64,000 bases of DNA from Adiantum capillus-veneris (GCA_014529385.2 CM043942.1:4864501-4928500); one strand, 5' to 3'; positions 1 to 13,024 are shown, numbered from the stretch's first letter. The notes: generated by a model not told the origin, from the letters alone. Numbers and translations are program-made.

Positions 1-510
<510 letters not shown>

Positions 511-540
511 CAATCAGGTCATGTCGGGGACGACATGAAC

Positions 541-554
541 GTGGAAGGGGGGAA
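541..554 (+). other. Polypurine tract of element A
   Basis: The purine run gtggaaggggggaa is followed directly by TGTTGACC, the expected plus-strand primer and LTR start of a Gypsy-type element. It marks the right end of an internal region whose visible part is the helicase fragment. Confidence 0.7.
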
Positions 555-912
555 TGTTGACCGCTGGGTCAACAACACAACATAACTCAAGTTTCGTACC
601 AAAGTCTTATATTTTGCGAGTTACGAAATGCTGTGGATGGATATAAACGTCATTTGTAATGAGTAGTTATTCTAGTTTCAGAAGCCGGGGTGCAATGGCA
701 CTTCCAGATTGTAAATACAAAGCCATTTGACCCTTTCAACCCCATTTTTTGGTTAAACCTAAGGTAGCCTTAGTATATAAGGTACCTAGGTCATTTTGTA
801 AAGAAGACTTTTATCATAATCAAAACTTAGCGCTGCCGTCTACTGTGTGTGTGAGAGAAAGAGAGTGAGAGTGAGCTTCATCCTCTCGCTACGCCTGGCT
901 CGCTCAACACAT
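555..912 (+). repeat. LTR of element A (right end uncertain)
   Basis: Begins TGTTGACC after the polypurine tract. It has a TATA-like box at 774-782 (tatataagg) followed by a GA/GT-rich stretch as in a transcribed R-U5 region. No second copy exists in the window, so the right end cannot be fixed. A CA at 911-912 (gctcaaca) is a possible end, but similar sequence style continues to about 1443. Confidence 0.5.
774..782 (+). promoter_or_regulatory. TATA box of element A LTR
   Basis: tatataagg lies about 220 bp into the LTR, the usual place for the Pol II core promoter of a plant LTR retrotransposon. Confidence 0.45.
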
Positions 913-1510
913 TGGAGATCCGACTGCACCATTGTTGTAGGCTCGAGGAGAGCTACGCGACAACGCCAAGCATTCCACGCGAGACGAAGCGCACACGCTG
1001 ACGCATCTACGAGCTATTTGTGGCCGTAAGTGTATCAAACGATGTATGTTTTCTTCGTGCTAGTAGTCTATAGAATCGTGGCGACATAAGCTACGCATAG
1101 GTACTCATAAATTTCAGTTTTGGGCACTTTCAAAATTCGGCTCTGTCATCCTACGTGTTTTCCGCAGATGGGTTTAGAGTGAGGGTTTTGAGTGTAGAAG
1201 CTTAGGGACAGGTGTATCCTAGTGAGGGGATGGTGTTCCTTAAGTTTCGTACGAATCTGGCATGATTAGGTGAGTTACCTTCCGTATGTGTGTATGTGGC
1301 TAGGTGGTGTAGTTGAGAGTAGTGAGGTTCTTGATTGTGGTTTAGTTGGCCTTTCAGAGTGTTGTATGTGTAGGATGGTCTCAGCCTGACAAGCTAAAGA
1401 GATTTCCTCCGTGTGCCTATCGTGTCATCTGTGTCCTCGATTGACATTATGTTGATCTAGGTAGTGTTTGCATGCACTTCATGGGTGTGTGAGTCGCTCC
1501 CGTCCAACAA
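913..1510. other. Unassigned stretch between element A LTR and B copy 1
   Basis: I see no gene here. The text (for example aagtttcgtacgaatctggc near 1237) loosely resembles the LTR of element C (gtttcgtgcgattccgaatag), so it may be the rest of the A LTR or its leader. At 1511 the sequence joins B gag at ctttccaagtctagctc, without the first ~250 gag codons or a B 5' LTR. Confidence 0.4.
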
Positions 1511-3028
1511 CTTTCCAAGTCTAGCTCATCTTTCCCTTGATGACACCACGACTACCATGCCTACCCCAATGATGGGCATGTCGAGAAACATGCCATGGAC
1601 CTCATTTGTTAGTAAAACACCGCTACATGGTAGCTCAATGCCTGCAACAGTACCTACAAGTGTGTACCAATCGTATACACCCATGGGTCCTCGTACTCAT
1701 GTATTCCCTACCCCTCCCATTGTTTCAACTATCTATGCTCCACAACCACAACACCCAAGGTCTTATTTCCATCGGACTATACCGGCTAGCATTAGCATGT
1801 CACATCCGATGTCTGCTATGCCTAGGGCCATACATATGGGCTTTGGACCACCAGATGGCACAACATCGTACCCAACATGGAACTCAAGGGCTTCCTATGC
1901 GCCAAGCCCGATGCCAATACCTACTCCACATGTAGTCTTTGGAGCACCTCCACCCACGGTGCCTGCTTACTTAGGTGACTTGGCAACGTTTGCTCAAGCT
2001 ATCGGTCGATCTATTGTTGAGAATATGCGTAACGCGCCTGATAGAGAGCCTAGAAGTAAGGCAATACAAATAGCCAAGCTCACACAAAAATTTAGTGGAG
2101 ACGGGGATGTGAGAAAGCATATCGAAGTGTTTGAACAAATATGCGATTCTGTAGGAGAACACAATGACCTACATAAGAGCAATTCTTTCAGCCTAATCTT
2201 AAGTGGAAAGGCACATGGAACTCAAGGGATTCCTATGCGCCAAGCCCGATGACAATACCTACTCCACATGTAGTCTCTGGAGCACCTCCACCCACGGTGC
2301 CTGCTTACTTAGGTGACTTGGCAACGTTTGCTCAAGCTATCGGTCGATCTATTGCTGAGAATATGCGTAACGCGCCTGATAGAGAGCCTAGAAGTAAGAC
2401 AGTACAAATAGCCAAGCTCACACAAAAATTTAGTGGAGACGGGGATGTGAGAAAGCATATCGAAGTGTTTGAACAAATATGCGATTCTGTAGGAGAACAA
2501 AATGACCTACATAAGAGCAATTCTTTCAGCCTAATCTTAAGTGGAAAGGCTGGGGATTGGTATAGAACCCTAAGGGTGGAAGAAAAAACGATTTACCCTA
2601 CTCTTAGGAGACTGTTCTTAAAAGAATACATACAAGAGGGAGTACTTTGGGGTGTAGCCTCTCAGCTCCAGAAAGCCCAACGAGAGGAAGGAGAGTCGGT
2701 GAGAGACTTTATTAGTCGCTTGAAGAATTTGAATTCTCATTGTAATCCAAATGAGCGCTTCAACAATAACCAATTGCTTGATAGATTCATTAGGGGATTA
2801 CGACATGAGGATATCTATAATGGCCTAGTCATTAGAGGTATCACCATGTGGGAAGCAGTCACCACCAATGCGATCCAATTGGAGGATAATTTAATGATTC
2901 AAGGAGAAAGAGTGTCTCTTGAGTCTAAATCTATTAGCTCATAAGCATCGGGGCATCAACCAATGACCCTAAATCCTATTGCTAAAGAGCCAAAGATATC
3001 TGAGATGACTTTAGCAGATCTCACCAAG
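1511..3028 (+). pseudogene. Element B copy 1 gag, 5' portion
   Basis: Encodes the Pro/Met/Ser-rich gag N-terminal region (PTPMMGM, TSFVSK, HGSSMPATVPTSVYQSY) and then the retrotransposon gag (capsid-like) core: KLTQKFSGDGDVRKHIEVFEQICDS, GDWYRTLR, DFISRLKNLN, DRFIRGLRHEDIYNGLVIRGI. Gag forms the virus-like particle in the cytoplasm. The frame shifts at a 338-bp tandem duplication (1875-2550) that repeats part of the core, so no full-length gag can be made. After the duplication the frame is open to 2944 and homology continues to the insertion point at 3028. The rest of gag resumes at 30297. Confidence 0.85.
1875..2550 (+). repeat. 338-bp direct tandem duplication inside B copy 1 gag
   Basis: 1875-2212 and 2213-2550 are near-identical (both start acatggaactcaagg and end tggaaaggc). 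338 is not a multiple of three, so the reading frame changes at the junction. Copies 2 and 3 lack the duplication. Confidence 0.9.
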
Positions 3029-3938
3029 TGTTTGGCGGACGAAGCGACAAGCGGCCGTTTCGAGAGAAGGGTCATATTTTTATGAGAAACCTTTGTAAAA
3101 TTCTTTTGTAAGGGAGCATCTCTAAGCCGAGAACTTGTCAAAGGATTTATGATTATTCTTATGGGAGCAATTGTATATTAGAGAGCCTGTTAGAAGTTTA
3201 GAAGCTTTTGGCCAGACAAGCCATTTGTAAAGACCTAAACTATAAAGGTCATTTTTTGTAAGTTTGAACATTATCTTTTTGATGGGAAACTGAGAAGACA
3301 GCATACGTTTGAGAACTCCTTCTTGCTCCAACTTGTAATCTTTGCCATTGTGGCTACGGTAATCCAAATTCAGATTCGTTTATTGCATTGTGTTCCTCTT
3401 ACCTTGCTCTTCCATTCAAGTGTAATCATTCAAGATTCGGTGTAGGTTTTTAACTACGAGTTTGAGACCTTAAATCGCTGTTTTGAGTGTCTATATGCGT
3501 ATTTTATGTTGTTTTGACCCTAGGAGAGGCTTTAAGAACCCTAAAACGACCCATTAGGATCACCTGTTTGTTGTTTTTGCTAACTTTGGGACGAACGATC
3601 GCGATCTTTGTACCTTTCCAGAATGTTGTGATAGTGATAGGATATGATCGTGATAGTCCCCTGTAGCTTCCCTTCAAGTTTCGTGCGATTCCGAATAGAT
3701 TTGCATGGTAAACGGGCGTGACGACTGTAGAGCCATGTAGAAGGACATAGTCAGATTACCTGACGATAGTGCATTTGATTTGCTTGTAGAGTTAGTAGGT
3801 TCATCTCATCGAGTTCACTTTATTAGGAGTGACACCCTAGTGAGTTTCCATGCCTCATCCTTGTCGCTTCCCTTGTATTGATAAATATGTTGATGCTTGA
3901 GCTATGCTATGGACGTCCGTTGTGGCGACCCGCAAACA
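3029..3938 (+). repeat. 5' LTR of element C
   Basis: 910 bp, TG...CA, matched along its length by 29380-30291. It carries an ATCGCGAT-type motif at 3596-3606 and a related one at 3646-3656. It is followed immediately by the primer-binding site. Confidence 0.93.
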
Positions 3939-3939
3939 T

Positions 3940-3957
3940 TGGCGCCGCTGTCGGGGA
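3940..3957 (+). other. Primer-binding site of element C (Asp-tRNA-like)
   Basis: tggcgccgctgtcgggga, one base after the LTR. It closely resembles the tggcgccgttgccgggga class, complementary to the 3' end of plant tRNA-Asp, used by Tat and Athila elements. Confidence 0.8.
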
Positions 3958-5513
3958 ATGCACCTTAGGTGATGAGTGACCGAGTGCGCAGTTAGATTAT
4001 TTAAAAATAAGATCAACCCACAAATCCATTTTACACCTCAGTTAGGTTGCTAGACAAGGGTTTAGAGCTTAGTGGAGTCTAGAGTCACCGGCTAGATCCT
4101 CTCTTAGGAGATTTAGGGAGCTGTGAGTGAGAGTGTTCAAAGCATTTTTGCTCTTCAATATCTCTAATTCGATTGAGTACTGAAATCTCACCCGAAATCC
4201 GTCATGTTTGTTTTGTTTGATTCATTTCCTTATGTTCTTTCATTCTGTACTTAGGAGTAGGATAAGCAAATCACATTCCAATCAGATTTGGGGCAAAAGT
4301 TAGAGTCGAGAAACCAAAAAACCATAACTTTGGCAAAAAGGCCATAAGACTCTGAAATTTTGAAAATCTGACCAAACAGAGCTGAAATTGATCAAATCAC
4401 AAAGTGGTAGCACCAAACATTGCGAAATACTTGTCAGAGGGAGCATACCAAATTTCATCAGATTTGGCCCAGGTACTACGATCGTGATCGGTGTACCTAA
4501 GTGCCAGATTTTGACCAGATTTGTTGTGTGCCTTCCTGATAAGATTCTAAACAAGTTTGTCTAAAGCAACAACACCCAAAAACATCAAAAATCAAGGAAA
4601 TCAGGCCACTTGGGTAAAACTATCCTGACAGACCCAGAAAGTGCAAAATCTTGGCTTTTGATGATCCAAATGCAAAAAGACTTGGGGGATAGCTCTAAAA
4701 CATCATTGTCTACAAGCATGTCAAATTTGGTCTAATTTGGGCTCTGAACTACGATCGCGATCGGTGTACCTAAGTGCCAGATTTTGACCAGATTTCATTT
4801 GTGGAATCCTCAGGTGTATACAAACATAAAATTCTAAAGGACCTAGAGCCAGAAACCTCAAAATACCTGTCAAACCATCTGAATACAGATCCAAGTCAAA
4901 GACTGCTAAACTGGCATAGAAATTGACTTTCAATAGACCAAAACACATCAAAACTGGGAAGAAACCATACAGAGGGATGGCCTATACATAGGACAACCCC
5001 AGATAGCTTCCAAATCCCAAATCAAGCACCAAAATCAGATCAAACTGATAGATTCTGGAAAACAAACACTTCCAACCAAGAACTGGTAAAAGCTTGACTT
5101 TTTAGAGTCTGAATACAAAAGTATCAGAGAAGTAGCCTTAAAATAGCCTAGTGAACAAGCTGGTGAAGTTTGGTTTAATTTGGTCTTAGAACTACGATCG
5201 CGATCGGTGTACCTCTGGCCCATATCTAACTCATTTTTGACCTGTTCATAGACCTAGACTATTTAAGATATCAAGAGTTGTCAAAACTCAAATTGGACAT
5301 ACTGTCAATAATCTGCAAGCAAAATTGTGTTGAAGTCATTGTGAAAGTGTTGAATCTGCTGATAGTTGGAATGATACAGTGATCTCATAGCCATCAAGTG
5401 TATTCATTTGCAAAAACCGATCAAGTAACAATCCATGCAATTCGCAAGAGTTGGAAGATCACTCCATCTCCAGGTAAGAGGTTTGGATTTAGTTAGTAAA
5501 TCCCACTTTCTTC
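3958..5513 (+). other. Untranslated leader of element C with palindromic motifs
   Basis: About 1.5 kb with no credible gene. Three copies of the motif tactacgatcgYgatcggtgtacct occur, with cores at 4479-4490, 4752-4763 and 5195-5206. The first two share flanking text (aagtgccagattttgacc), which suggests a decayed tandem repeat. The same motif recurs in the spacer after pol (20475-21597). Confidence 0.75.
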
Positions 5514-7868
5514 ATGTTTTTGAGATCAGGAAAACAAATCAACATCCGACACCGAAATGTAGCGGATCAAGCAAGTGTTTTATCAACGGAGGAGAGTGTA
5601 AACCAAGGTGTAGTACGACCGTTGGAGCCGATCCTTGAAGAAGGCATCTCCGATACTTCTTCAGAGAGATCTTATGAGTATTTCACAGAACACTTGGGAC
5701 ATTTAAAACTAAACGGAAGAGAAAACATGGCAGCGACCCCTCGGCCACAATGAAGCTATTGTTCATCAAGTATCAATATGACAACAAGCAAGGTGCCAAG
5801 ATATACAAAGATGGTATGGACCGCTACTGTGTGAAAATAGAAGATAGACCAAGTGAGTTCAGGGACTTAGTGCCTGTGAGCTATAGCGGAGATAGGTACC
5901 TAGATGATGAGGGTATCATATACTTGGTAGTCATGACTTGTAACATTGTAGACAAGTAGGAATTGATGGGCACGAAAGCCAAAATAGATGATGAACATGA
6001 GGAAAAGGCACCAACAATGAGCTTACCTAATGCAAGGTTAAGGCCAGAAAATGAAACTTTGAGAGTCAACACAGATAATGTCTACTTGGGGTGATAAAAG
6101 TATAATAATGGAGAGCAGGATCTCTATTATAGATGCGAGGAACCCTACGTTGGAGAGATGACTGAGCGGAAAAGACTTTATGTCTTCACCTACACAGAGG
6201 GAGCATAAACGAAAATCGCCGCGTACGACAAGTATGGAAGACGATACGTAGCAATCAATAAAAATGAGTTGGAAGGATATATGTACTTTGGGGGACCACT
6301 TCACCAGTATTATGTCACTCCAAGCCCACTAAGACCAGCACCTACAACTGTCATGCCAGACTCGATGACAACAGGTGGAGAGAGGACTCATGTAGCTGAT
6401 TCTTTCAGTCGACCTCATTATTCTATGCCAAGCCCCATGGGAACATTACATTCCAAAGAATTAATGGATATGAATCGAGGTAGTGCGGTTCCTATCTCTA
6501 CACATACAGCAGTAGGTCTGACATTTGCAGCCACACCATCACATTTGCCTCCTAGTAGTAGATTCAGGGCAGGAGAGCCAACGAGAGCAACCCACGACAT
6601 CCATGATGCACGAGAACGATTAAGTCAAGACACGGGAGCAATGAGACTGGTCGTAGACCATAGACGGATTAGGCCATCCCAAGTAGCGAAGTGCATGCCG
6701 AAGAAGTATAGAGGATCAGGGGATCCGTATGCCCAATGTATCGCTCTTCAAGCAAGTCTTAAGAGCAGAGCAGATCACTGATTTCCATACTCAATATGAG
6801 GGTTAGGCTGACCTTGGAAGGGACGGCCTTAACATGGTTTCAACCTTTGAACCCTGAAACTTGTCCGAATATTGAACATGTATTGCACGAATTCGCGGAA
6901 GAATTCTCAAAACGGGGTATAAAGCATAATACTGTATCACAGATATATGCTTTTAAACAAAGGGAGAACGAAAAAGTGAAGGAAGCATCCTTGAGATTCA
7001 AGCAATACATTGAGAGGTGCCCGAGGAGAGAATTACCGCAGGACGAGAGATTGTCTGTGCTCTTCCTTGAAGGACTTAGGAACGAAACCTTGAAAAAGGA
7101 CCTTCACTTGAAGGCATGTAGCACATTTCAATAGGTTACAAGGGAAGCATTATATCTTGTTGATAACTGCAAATCATATGGGCAAGTGTCAGAGGATACT
7201 GATTCAATAACCAGTGTCTCTTCATCTATTCAGAGCAAACCCTCTACCAAGAAAGATGCTCAGGCTTCCTTGATGCCGACAGCTGACCAAATGATAGAGG
7301 AGGTAACGAAGAGAATGCAGCAATATATGAGATCAAATCCGGTGACGAGACAGTCTCAGACAAGGAAATGGGACATATGTGGAGGGATCACCCGACGTCG
7401 TGGTGCACACAACAGCCGAAAGCACCAGTTGCGAATGGACGAGTAGTGAAATGGTGCGCCATAGAGCAAAAATGGACAAATCATGGCACGGAAGAGTGTT
7501 TTTACAACAAAAACTATGTGAAGGAAAGACCGTATGGAGCTCCAGCAGGACCACCCCAACCACCTCCTCCAAGATATCAAGCTGGACCAAATATGAATAT
7601 GGTAGCAGGAGCAGACAGAACTCAACCTGTGTTGGGTCAACAACCTCCATTACTATAGGAAAATAGAGCCATGATTAGGTATGCTCAACCTTGTGAAGCA
7701 TCACCAAGAAAAAATAGTACACTTCAAGTTTCTTATTATGAGGAACCGAATGAGCCTTACATAAGAGAACCTGAATCACAAATGTACGCAGATGAAGCCT
7801 ATCAATCGTGGGGAAATAGCGAGGGTATGGCACCACCAACGTCTGTAGCACAACCTTCGAGAGATCAA
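5514..7868 (+). pseudogene. Element C gag, 5' portion
   Basis: Starts at an ATG followed by FLRSGK, matching the HLRSGR near the start of B gag in copy 3. It is fragmented by frameshifts and stops but readable in pieces. The capsid-like core covers about 6650-7180: QVAKCMPKKYRGSGDPY, LEGTALTWFQPL, LHEFAEEFSKRG, RFKQYIERCPRRELP, LFLEGLRNETLKKDL. A Pro-rich region follows with a degenerate Cys/His stretch near 7455-7500. The gene is cut at codon D-Q by Copia D. Removing D and one TSD copy continues the same frame at 13025. Classic Gypsy gag role: particle assembly and RNA packaging. Confidence 0.8.
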
Positions 7869-8190
7869 TGTTGAGATGTTGAGCTCTACACCTTGAGCTG
7901 GCATCCACTACGGGTCTTGGCCGCTTACGGCATTTACTCACTGGCGCGTTAGGTGACCGGCACGGAGGATCTCTGCCAATGATTCTACAACTGGACTACA
8001 CTTATAGTGCCAGCCTAGTACGCTTCTAGCGAGTTCACACTTAGTGACCGCATGTACAAATGTGCTACTTTTCAGCTTTAGCACTTAGTCATTTTGTACT
8101 CTCTTTTCTGCGAAGAAGAAGAAGAAGCTTTCCATCTCTGTGTGCTTTGTGCTTGTCTTGTGTAGCTCTCTTACATCCTCATTCTTTACA
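7869..8190 (+). repeat. 5' LTR of Copia D
   Basis: 322 bp, TGTTGAG...TTTACA, repeated at 12712-13019 with a 14-bp deletion there (the stretch around cggcatttactcactggcgc). Confidence 0.95.
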
Positions 8191-8202
8191 TGGTATCAGA
8201 GC
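8191..8202 (+). other. Primer-binding site of Copia D (initiator Met tRNA)
   Basis: tggtatcagagc abuts the LTR end. It is the standard complement to the 3' end of plant initiator tRNA-Met. Confidence 0.95.
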
Positions 8203-8389
8203 CTAGTGCAGGCAAGAGAGGCTAAGAGAGCAAGAGCATCACAATCCCTTCGTACAAGTACAGTGGTTGTATGTATGCTTGATTGTGGACACTCGTTGAG
8301 TGTAGAAAGCGTTACAGGTACCACGATAACAGGTTCAACAGATTTGTAGGTTTTTGCAGATTGCAGCTATTTTGTTTTAGTGCTTCAAG

Positions 8390-11300
8390 GTGTCTGACGG
8401 TTTCAGTCAGATTGTTACTGAGAAGCTTGAGAAAAATAACTACCCTCCATGGAAGTTCAGAATAACAAATTTCCTAAAAGGAAAAGGTTATTGGGACTAT
8501 GTAGAAGGAGACAATGAGAAGGAACCAGAGATTCCCGAGGCAAATGCTACAGCAGAACAAAGGAAAGCTTTGAGGGACTGGCAACAAGGCCAGAGCAAAG
8601 TGATGTATTGGCTTTCTATGAGCATCACAGATGGCATGATGGGCTATCTACAGGATGCTGAAACCCCCGCCATTGCATGGAGAAACTTAGGCAGAGTGTT
8701 CGAGGTGAACACCAAGGCCAGGAAGCTTCAACTAAAGTCGGAGCTAAATCAGGTTAAGAGGAACAACCTCTCAATCAATGATTATGCCTTGAAGATCAAG
8801 AGTATCATTGAGGCTCTTGGATCTATTAAAGTCTCAGTGGAAGACGATGACATTGTCCGTGCATGCTTGGATGGTCTAGGAGATGAGTATGTACATTTCA
8901 GGTCTTCCATGAATACAAGAGATGACATCCCCGTGTTCCAAGATTTGATTTCTATGCTTATTCTTGAGGAGAATAACCTTGACACATCTTCTTCTCATGG
9001 CAGAAATAATTCTGAACAGGCCTTCTATTCTAACTCCAACAGAGGTAGAGGTAGAGGTCGTGGTCGAGGCCCAAGGGGTTGCAGGGGCCAATTTCTGGAA
9101 GGTCAATCAAATCAAAACAATACAGGTGGCAGGGGAAACCAGTCTCAAGGCAGGGGGAGTCAAAGAGGTCGTGGTGTAGGATCAAGCAGGCAACAACATA
9201 CTCCAGATAGCAGAGAATGTTGGACTTGTGGTGAAAGAGGTCACATGTCACGTGACTGTCCAAAAGGAAAACCAAGTGGAAAGAGAGAACAGGGCAACTA
9301 TGCATCTACTAGCAGAGATGTAGATGACAGCAAAAACGAGCGCATGTTTGTTATGCAGCATGTAATGAATACAATGACTGCAGAGAATTCCACCCAAGAT
9401 GATGTTTGGTATGTGGATTCAGGTGCCTCTAATCACATGACGTCTCGTGGAGAGTGGTTTAGAGATATGCGCAAACTAGATGTGTCAGGCTATGTGCAGA
9501 CAGGAGATGACACAACTCACCCCATTGCTCATGTAGGGGACATACCTCTAAATACGAAGAGTGGGAAATCAAAGTACTTAGCAGATGTACTTCATGTCCC
9601 AAACATTACAAAGAATCTTGTTTCTGTTAGACAAATGGTTGAGCAGGGTTTGCAGGTTCGCTTCAATCCAAATGGCTGTTATGTAGAAGATTTCCAGAAT
9701 GGCTGTAAGCTGATCACAGAGGGAAAATGTGTGGGCAGAATGTTTACGCTGAATGTAGACATGCATGAGGTAAAAGCTCCATTATTTGCACAGGGCACAG
9801 GTGTTGTGGCTGATGTTGACATTTGGCACAAACACATTGGCCATGTCAATGAGCAGAGATTGCGCAGCATGCAATCAAAACAGATTGTAAAAGATTTTCC
9901 CAAATTCAAGGTGGATGGTATGCATAAAGTGTGTGTAGCATGCCAGTTTGGAAAACAGTCAAAGGGCTCATTTCCACATGAGCGCAATGTATGTAAAAAG
10001 CCACTTGAGGTGGTGCACACAGATGTTTGGGGTCCAACCGATACTGCAAGTATACATGGTTGCAGGTATTATGTCTCTTTCATTGATGACCATACAAGGA
10101 AAGTGTGGGTCTACTTCGTGCGTAACAAAAGTGAAGTGTTTGGTCACTTTCAAGACTTCAAAGTCATGATTGAGAAGGAGACAGAAATGCAAATCAAGAC
10201 ATTGAGGTTAGATGGAGGGGGAGAGTACTTCTCTAATGATTTTTCAGATTTTCTGCGAATGCATGGTATACGCAGGTAGTTTACATGCAGATGTACTCCA
10301 CAACAGAATGGGGTCACAGAAAGGAAAAACAGGCACATTGCAGAGGTTGCACGTGCTTTGTTGCATGAGAAGAACATGCCTCATCATTTCTGGGCTGAAG
10401 CTGCAAATACAACTGTGTACATTATGAACAGGACACCTACAGCTGCGGTGCATGATGTAACACTTGAGGAAAAGTTTACAGGTACAAAGCCTGATTTGGC
10501 ACACTTGAAAGTGTTTGGCTGCATAGCTTACATGCATGTACCAGATGAGTTGCGTAGGAAATTGGATCCTAAAGCAGAGAAATGTATTCTTGTGGGATAT
10601 TCCCTTGAACAAAAGGGGTACAGGTGCTACAATCCTACTACACGAGAATTACGAGTGAGCAGAGATGTAGTCTTTGATGAGATGAGCAGCTGGTACAGTA
10701 ATGCACATGGCACTATTGGGGCTGATGTAAAAGATGATGTGGTTGTACAAAATGTGAGGCCACAGTCACAGGTTTTGAGTGGACCACAAGAGTCCTCTTC
10801 TCGTGGCTCTGTTGAGAAACCATGGAATGGTAGACTACGTACGCAGGTTACTCCACCAACGGGTACAGGGAACGTATCACGAAAAGGAAAGGAAAAGGTT
10901 GATGAACCTCCCTTTATGGCTGATGCATCATCAGGTTTTTCACATGTAGACATGGATTCAGATGGTTCTGAACAAAGTCTTGATGAGGAATTTGGAATTC
11001 CGGTTGTCAGGAAATCTGGTGTAAGGAAAGTACAAGAAGATGCTAGAGGGCAAAGGAGTGACCCAGGACCGCGCAGATCTAATAGAGTCAGAAATCCAGT
11101 TCAAAAATCGACTTATGATGGGTATCTAGCGCATCAGCAAGCCTACATGGCTAAGGTGATACAGGATGTGGAGCCCACATGTTTTGAGGATGCAGTTGGA
11201 AATGTGCATTGGGATGATGCAATGAATGAAGAGATGGCTGCATTGGAAGCAAACGACACATGGGAGTTGGTGCCATTGCCAAGTGGCAAGAAAGCTATTG

Positions 11301-12661
11301 GCTGTAAATGGGTGTATAAAACCAAGCATAAGGCTGATGGTAACATTGAGTGTCACAAGGCAAGGCTGGTCGCAAAGGGTTATGCACAGACGTATGGCAT
11401 AGACTATGAGGAGACCTTTGCTCCAGTGGCAAAGATGACGACTCTGAGAGCTGTCATAGCAGTGGCTGCATCTAGAGGATGGATTATGCATCAAATGGAT
11501 GTAAAGAATGCCTTCTTGAATGGTGAGTTGCAAGAGGAAGTGTATATGGATCAGCCACCTGGTTATGTCGATCCAGGTTACCCAGATTATGTATGCAATC
11601 TTCTCAAAGCTTTGTATGGTTTGAAGCAGGGCTCTAGAGCATGGTATGACAGGATTGCCAAGTATCTTGTCAGTATTGGTTTTAGGAGAGCTCATGCTGA
11701 TCATTCACTCTATGTACGTGAGAGTGATGTGGGGATTGTGGTCATTACCATATATGTAGATGACCTTATTATTGTTGGTGACAATGCTATGGAGATTGAC
11801 CATGTGAAGGGTCTTCTCAAACAGGAGTTTGAAATGAAAGATTTAGGCGAGTTGCGCTACTTTCTTGGCATTGAGGTGATCAGGACTCCAGAGGGTGTAT
11901 GGCTATCATAGAGACAATATGCTTTGGACATGTTGTCAAAGTATGGTATGGCTGATTGTAAGCCAATTTCTATTCCCTTGGATGTGAATGCAAAGCTGAG
12001 TGCAGAGAAGGGTGATGCTGTTGAGGATGTCAACATGTACAGGAAGATTGTGGGTATTCTAATCTACTTGACTATCACAAGGTCAGACTTGAGCTACACA
12101 GTAGGCTTGGAGAGTCAGTTCATGTAGCTTCCGAGGAAGCCACATTTGGATGGAGTACGACGCACACTTAGGTATGTGCAAGGTACTCTTGACTACGCAT
12201 TGTTCTATGTAGTAGATGCACCATTAGCATTGTATGGGTATACAGATGCAGATTGGGCAGGTACCATTGTTGATAGGAGATCTATGAGTGGCTTCATGTT
12301 CTCTTTTGGGAGTGTTGCTGTTACTTGGAGCAGCAAAAAGCAGCCTACGATTGCTTTATCGAGCACAGAGGCCGAGTACAGAGGTGCAACAATTGCGGCG
12401 TGCGAGGTAGCTTGGCTACGCACATTACTTGAGGACTTGGGAGTGCAGGTGGACCAGAAGATTGTCATCCATTGTGACAACCTCAGCAGCATGCAGTTGG
12501 CTAGGAACCCACTGTTCCATGCCAGGACCAAACACATAGAGGCCCATTACCACTACGTTCGAGAGCGGGTGTTGGCGGGCGACATCGACTTGGTCTACGT
12601 CAGCACAGAGGAGCAGATAGCGGATATCTTTACCAAGGCCCTCGAAGCTGAGAAGCTTTGA
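8390..12661 (+). pseudogene. Copia D gag-pol polyprotein with three in-frame stops
   Basis: One frame of 1,424 codons without frameshift. In order: gag (NYPPWKFRITNFLKG, UBN2-type), an Arg/Gly-rich stretch, one CCHC knuckle CWTCGERGHMSRDC near 9219-9260, protease with DSGAS near 9416, integrase zinc motif (HKHIGH...CVACQ), integrase core (HTDVWGP, LDGGGEY, PQQNGVTERKN), reverse transcriptase with YVDD at 11753-11764, and RNase H (ADWAG, SSTEAEYRG, FHARTKHIEAHYHYVRE). The stops at 10277, 11909 and 12125 are all TAG at positions where relatives usually have Gln. The start codon reads GTG where ATG is expected (gtgtctgac). In the second integrase motif the usual Asn-Gly-Gly is Gly-Gly-Gly. It encodes all enzymes for reverse transcription and integration but is now inactive. 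Confidence 0.95.
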
Positions 12662-12698
12662 CGTTTCCGGACTATGCTTGGACTCTGTGACATGCAGA

Positions 12699-12711
12699 GC
12701 TCGAGGGGGAG
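12699..12711 (+). other. Polypurine tract of Copia D
   Basis: gctcgagggggag directly precedes the 3' LTR TGTTGAG. It is the plus-strand priming site. Confidence 0.85.
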
Positions 12712-13019
12712 TGTTGAGATGTCGAGCTCTACACCTTGAGCTGGCATCCACTACGGGTCTTGGCCGCTTATGGCACGTTAGGTGACCGACACGGAGGATC
12801 TCTGCCAGTGATTCTACAGCTGGACTAAACTTATAGTGCCAGCCTAGTACGCTTCTAGCGAGTTCACACTTAGTGACCGCATGTACATATGTGCTACTTT
12901 TCAGCTTTAGCACTTAGTCATTTTGTACTCTCTTTTTTGCGAAGAAGAAGAAGAAGCTTTCCATCTCTGTGTGCTTTGTGCTTGTCTTGTGTAGCTCTCT
13001 TGCATCCTCATTCTTTACA
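12712..13019 (+). repeat. 3' LTR of Copia D
   Basis: 308 bp, the counterpart of 7869-8190, followed by the second TSD copy atcaa. Confidence 0.95.
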
Positions 13020-13024
13020 ATCAA

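Larger units (their letters stand above)
7869..13019 (+). mobile_element. Element D: Ty1/Copia retrotransposon, structurally complete
   Basis: 5,151 bp with LTRs 7869-8190 and 12712-13019, perfect TSD atcaa at 7864-7868 and 13020-13024, an initiator-Met PBS, one long gag-pol frame and a polypurine tract. The LTRs show about ten substitutions and one 14-bp indel by eye, so it is not a very recent insertion. It is nested in the gag of element C. Confidence 0.97.

Noticed and set aside
3122-3367. Possible small genes in the element C LTR
   Set aside because: Random open frames in an LTR; not conserved in the 3' LTR frame by frame, with no domain.
4474-5213. CRISPR-like or HIP1-like array from the gatcgcgatc repeats
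   Set aside because: Spacing is irregular, the flanks are retrotransposon leader, and the context is a plant nuclear genome.
8191-8202. tRNA gene from the tggtatcagagc match
   Set aside because: Only a 12-base primer-binding site next to an LTR; no cloverleaf. Same for 57859 and 28129.
10277-12127. TAG read as Gln (alternative code or programmed readthrough) in Copia D
   Set aside because: Neighbouring elements use ordinary stops, and three stops at CHG sites are better explained by deamination decay.
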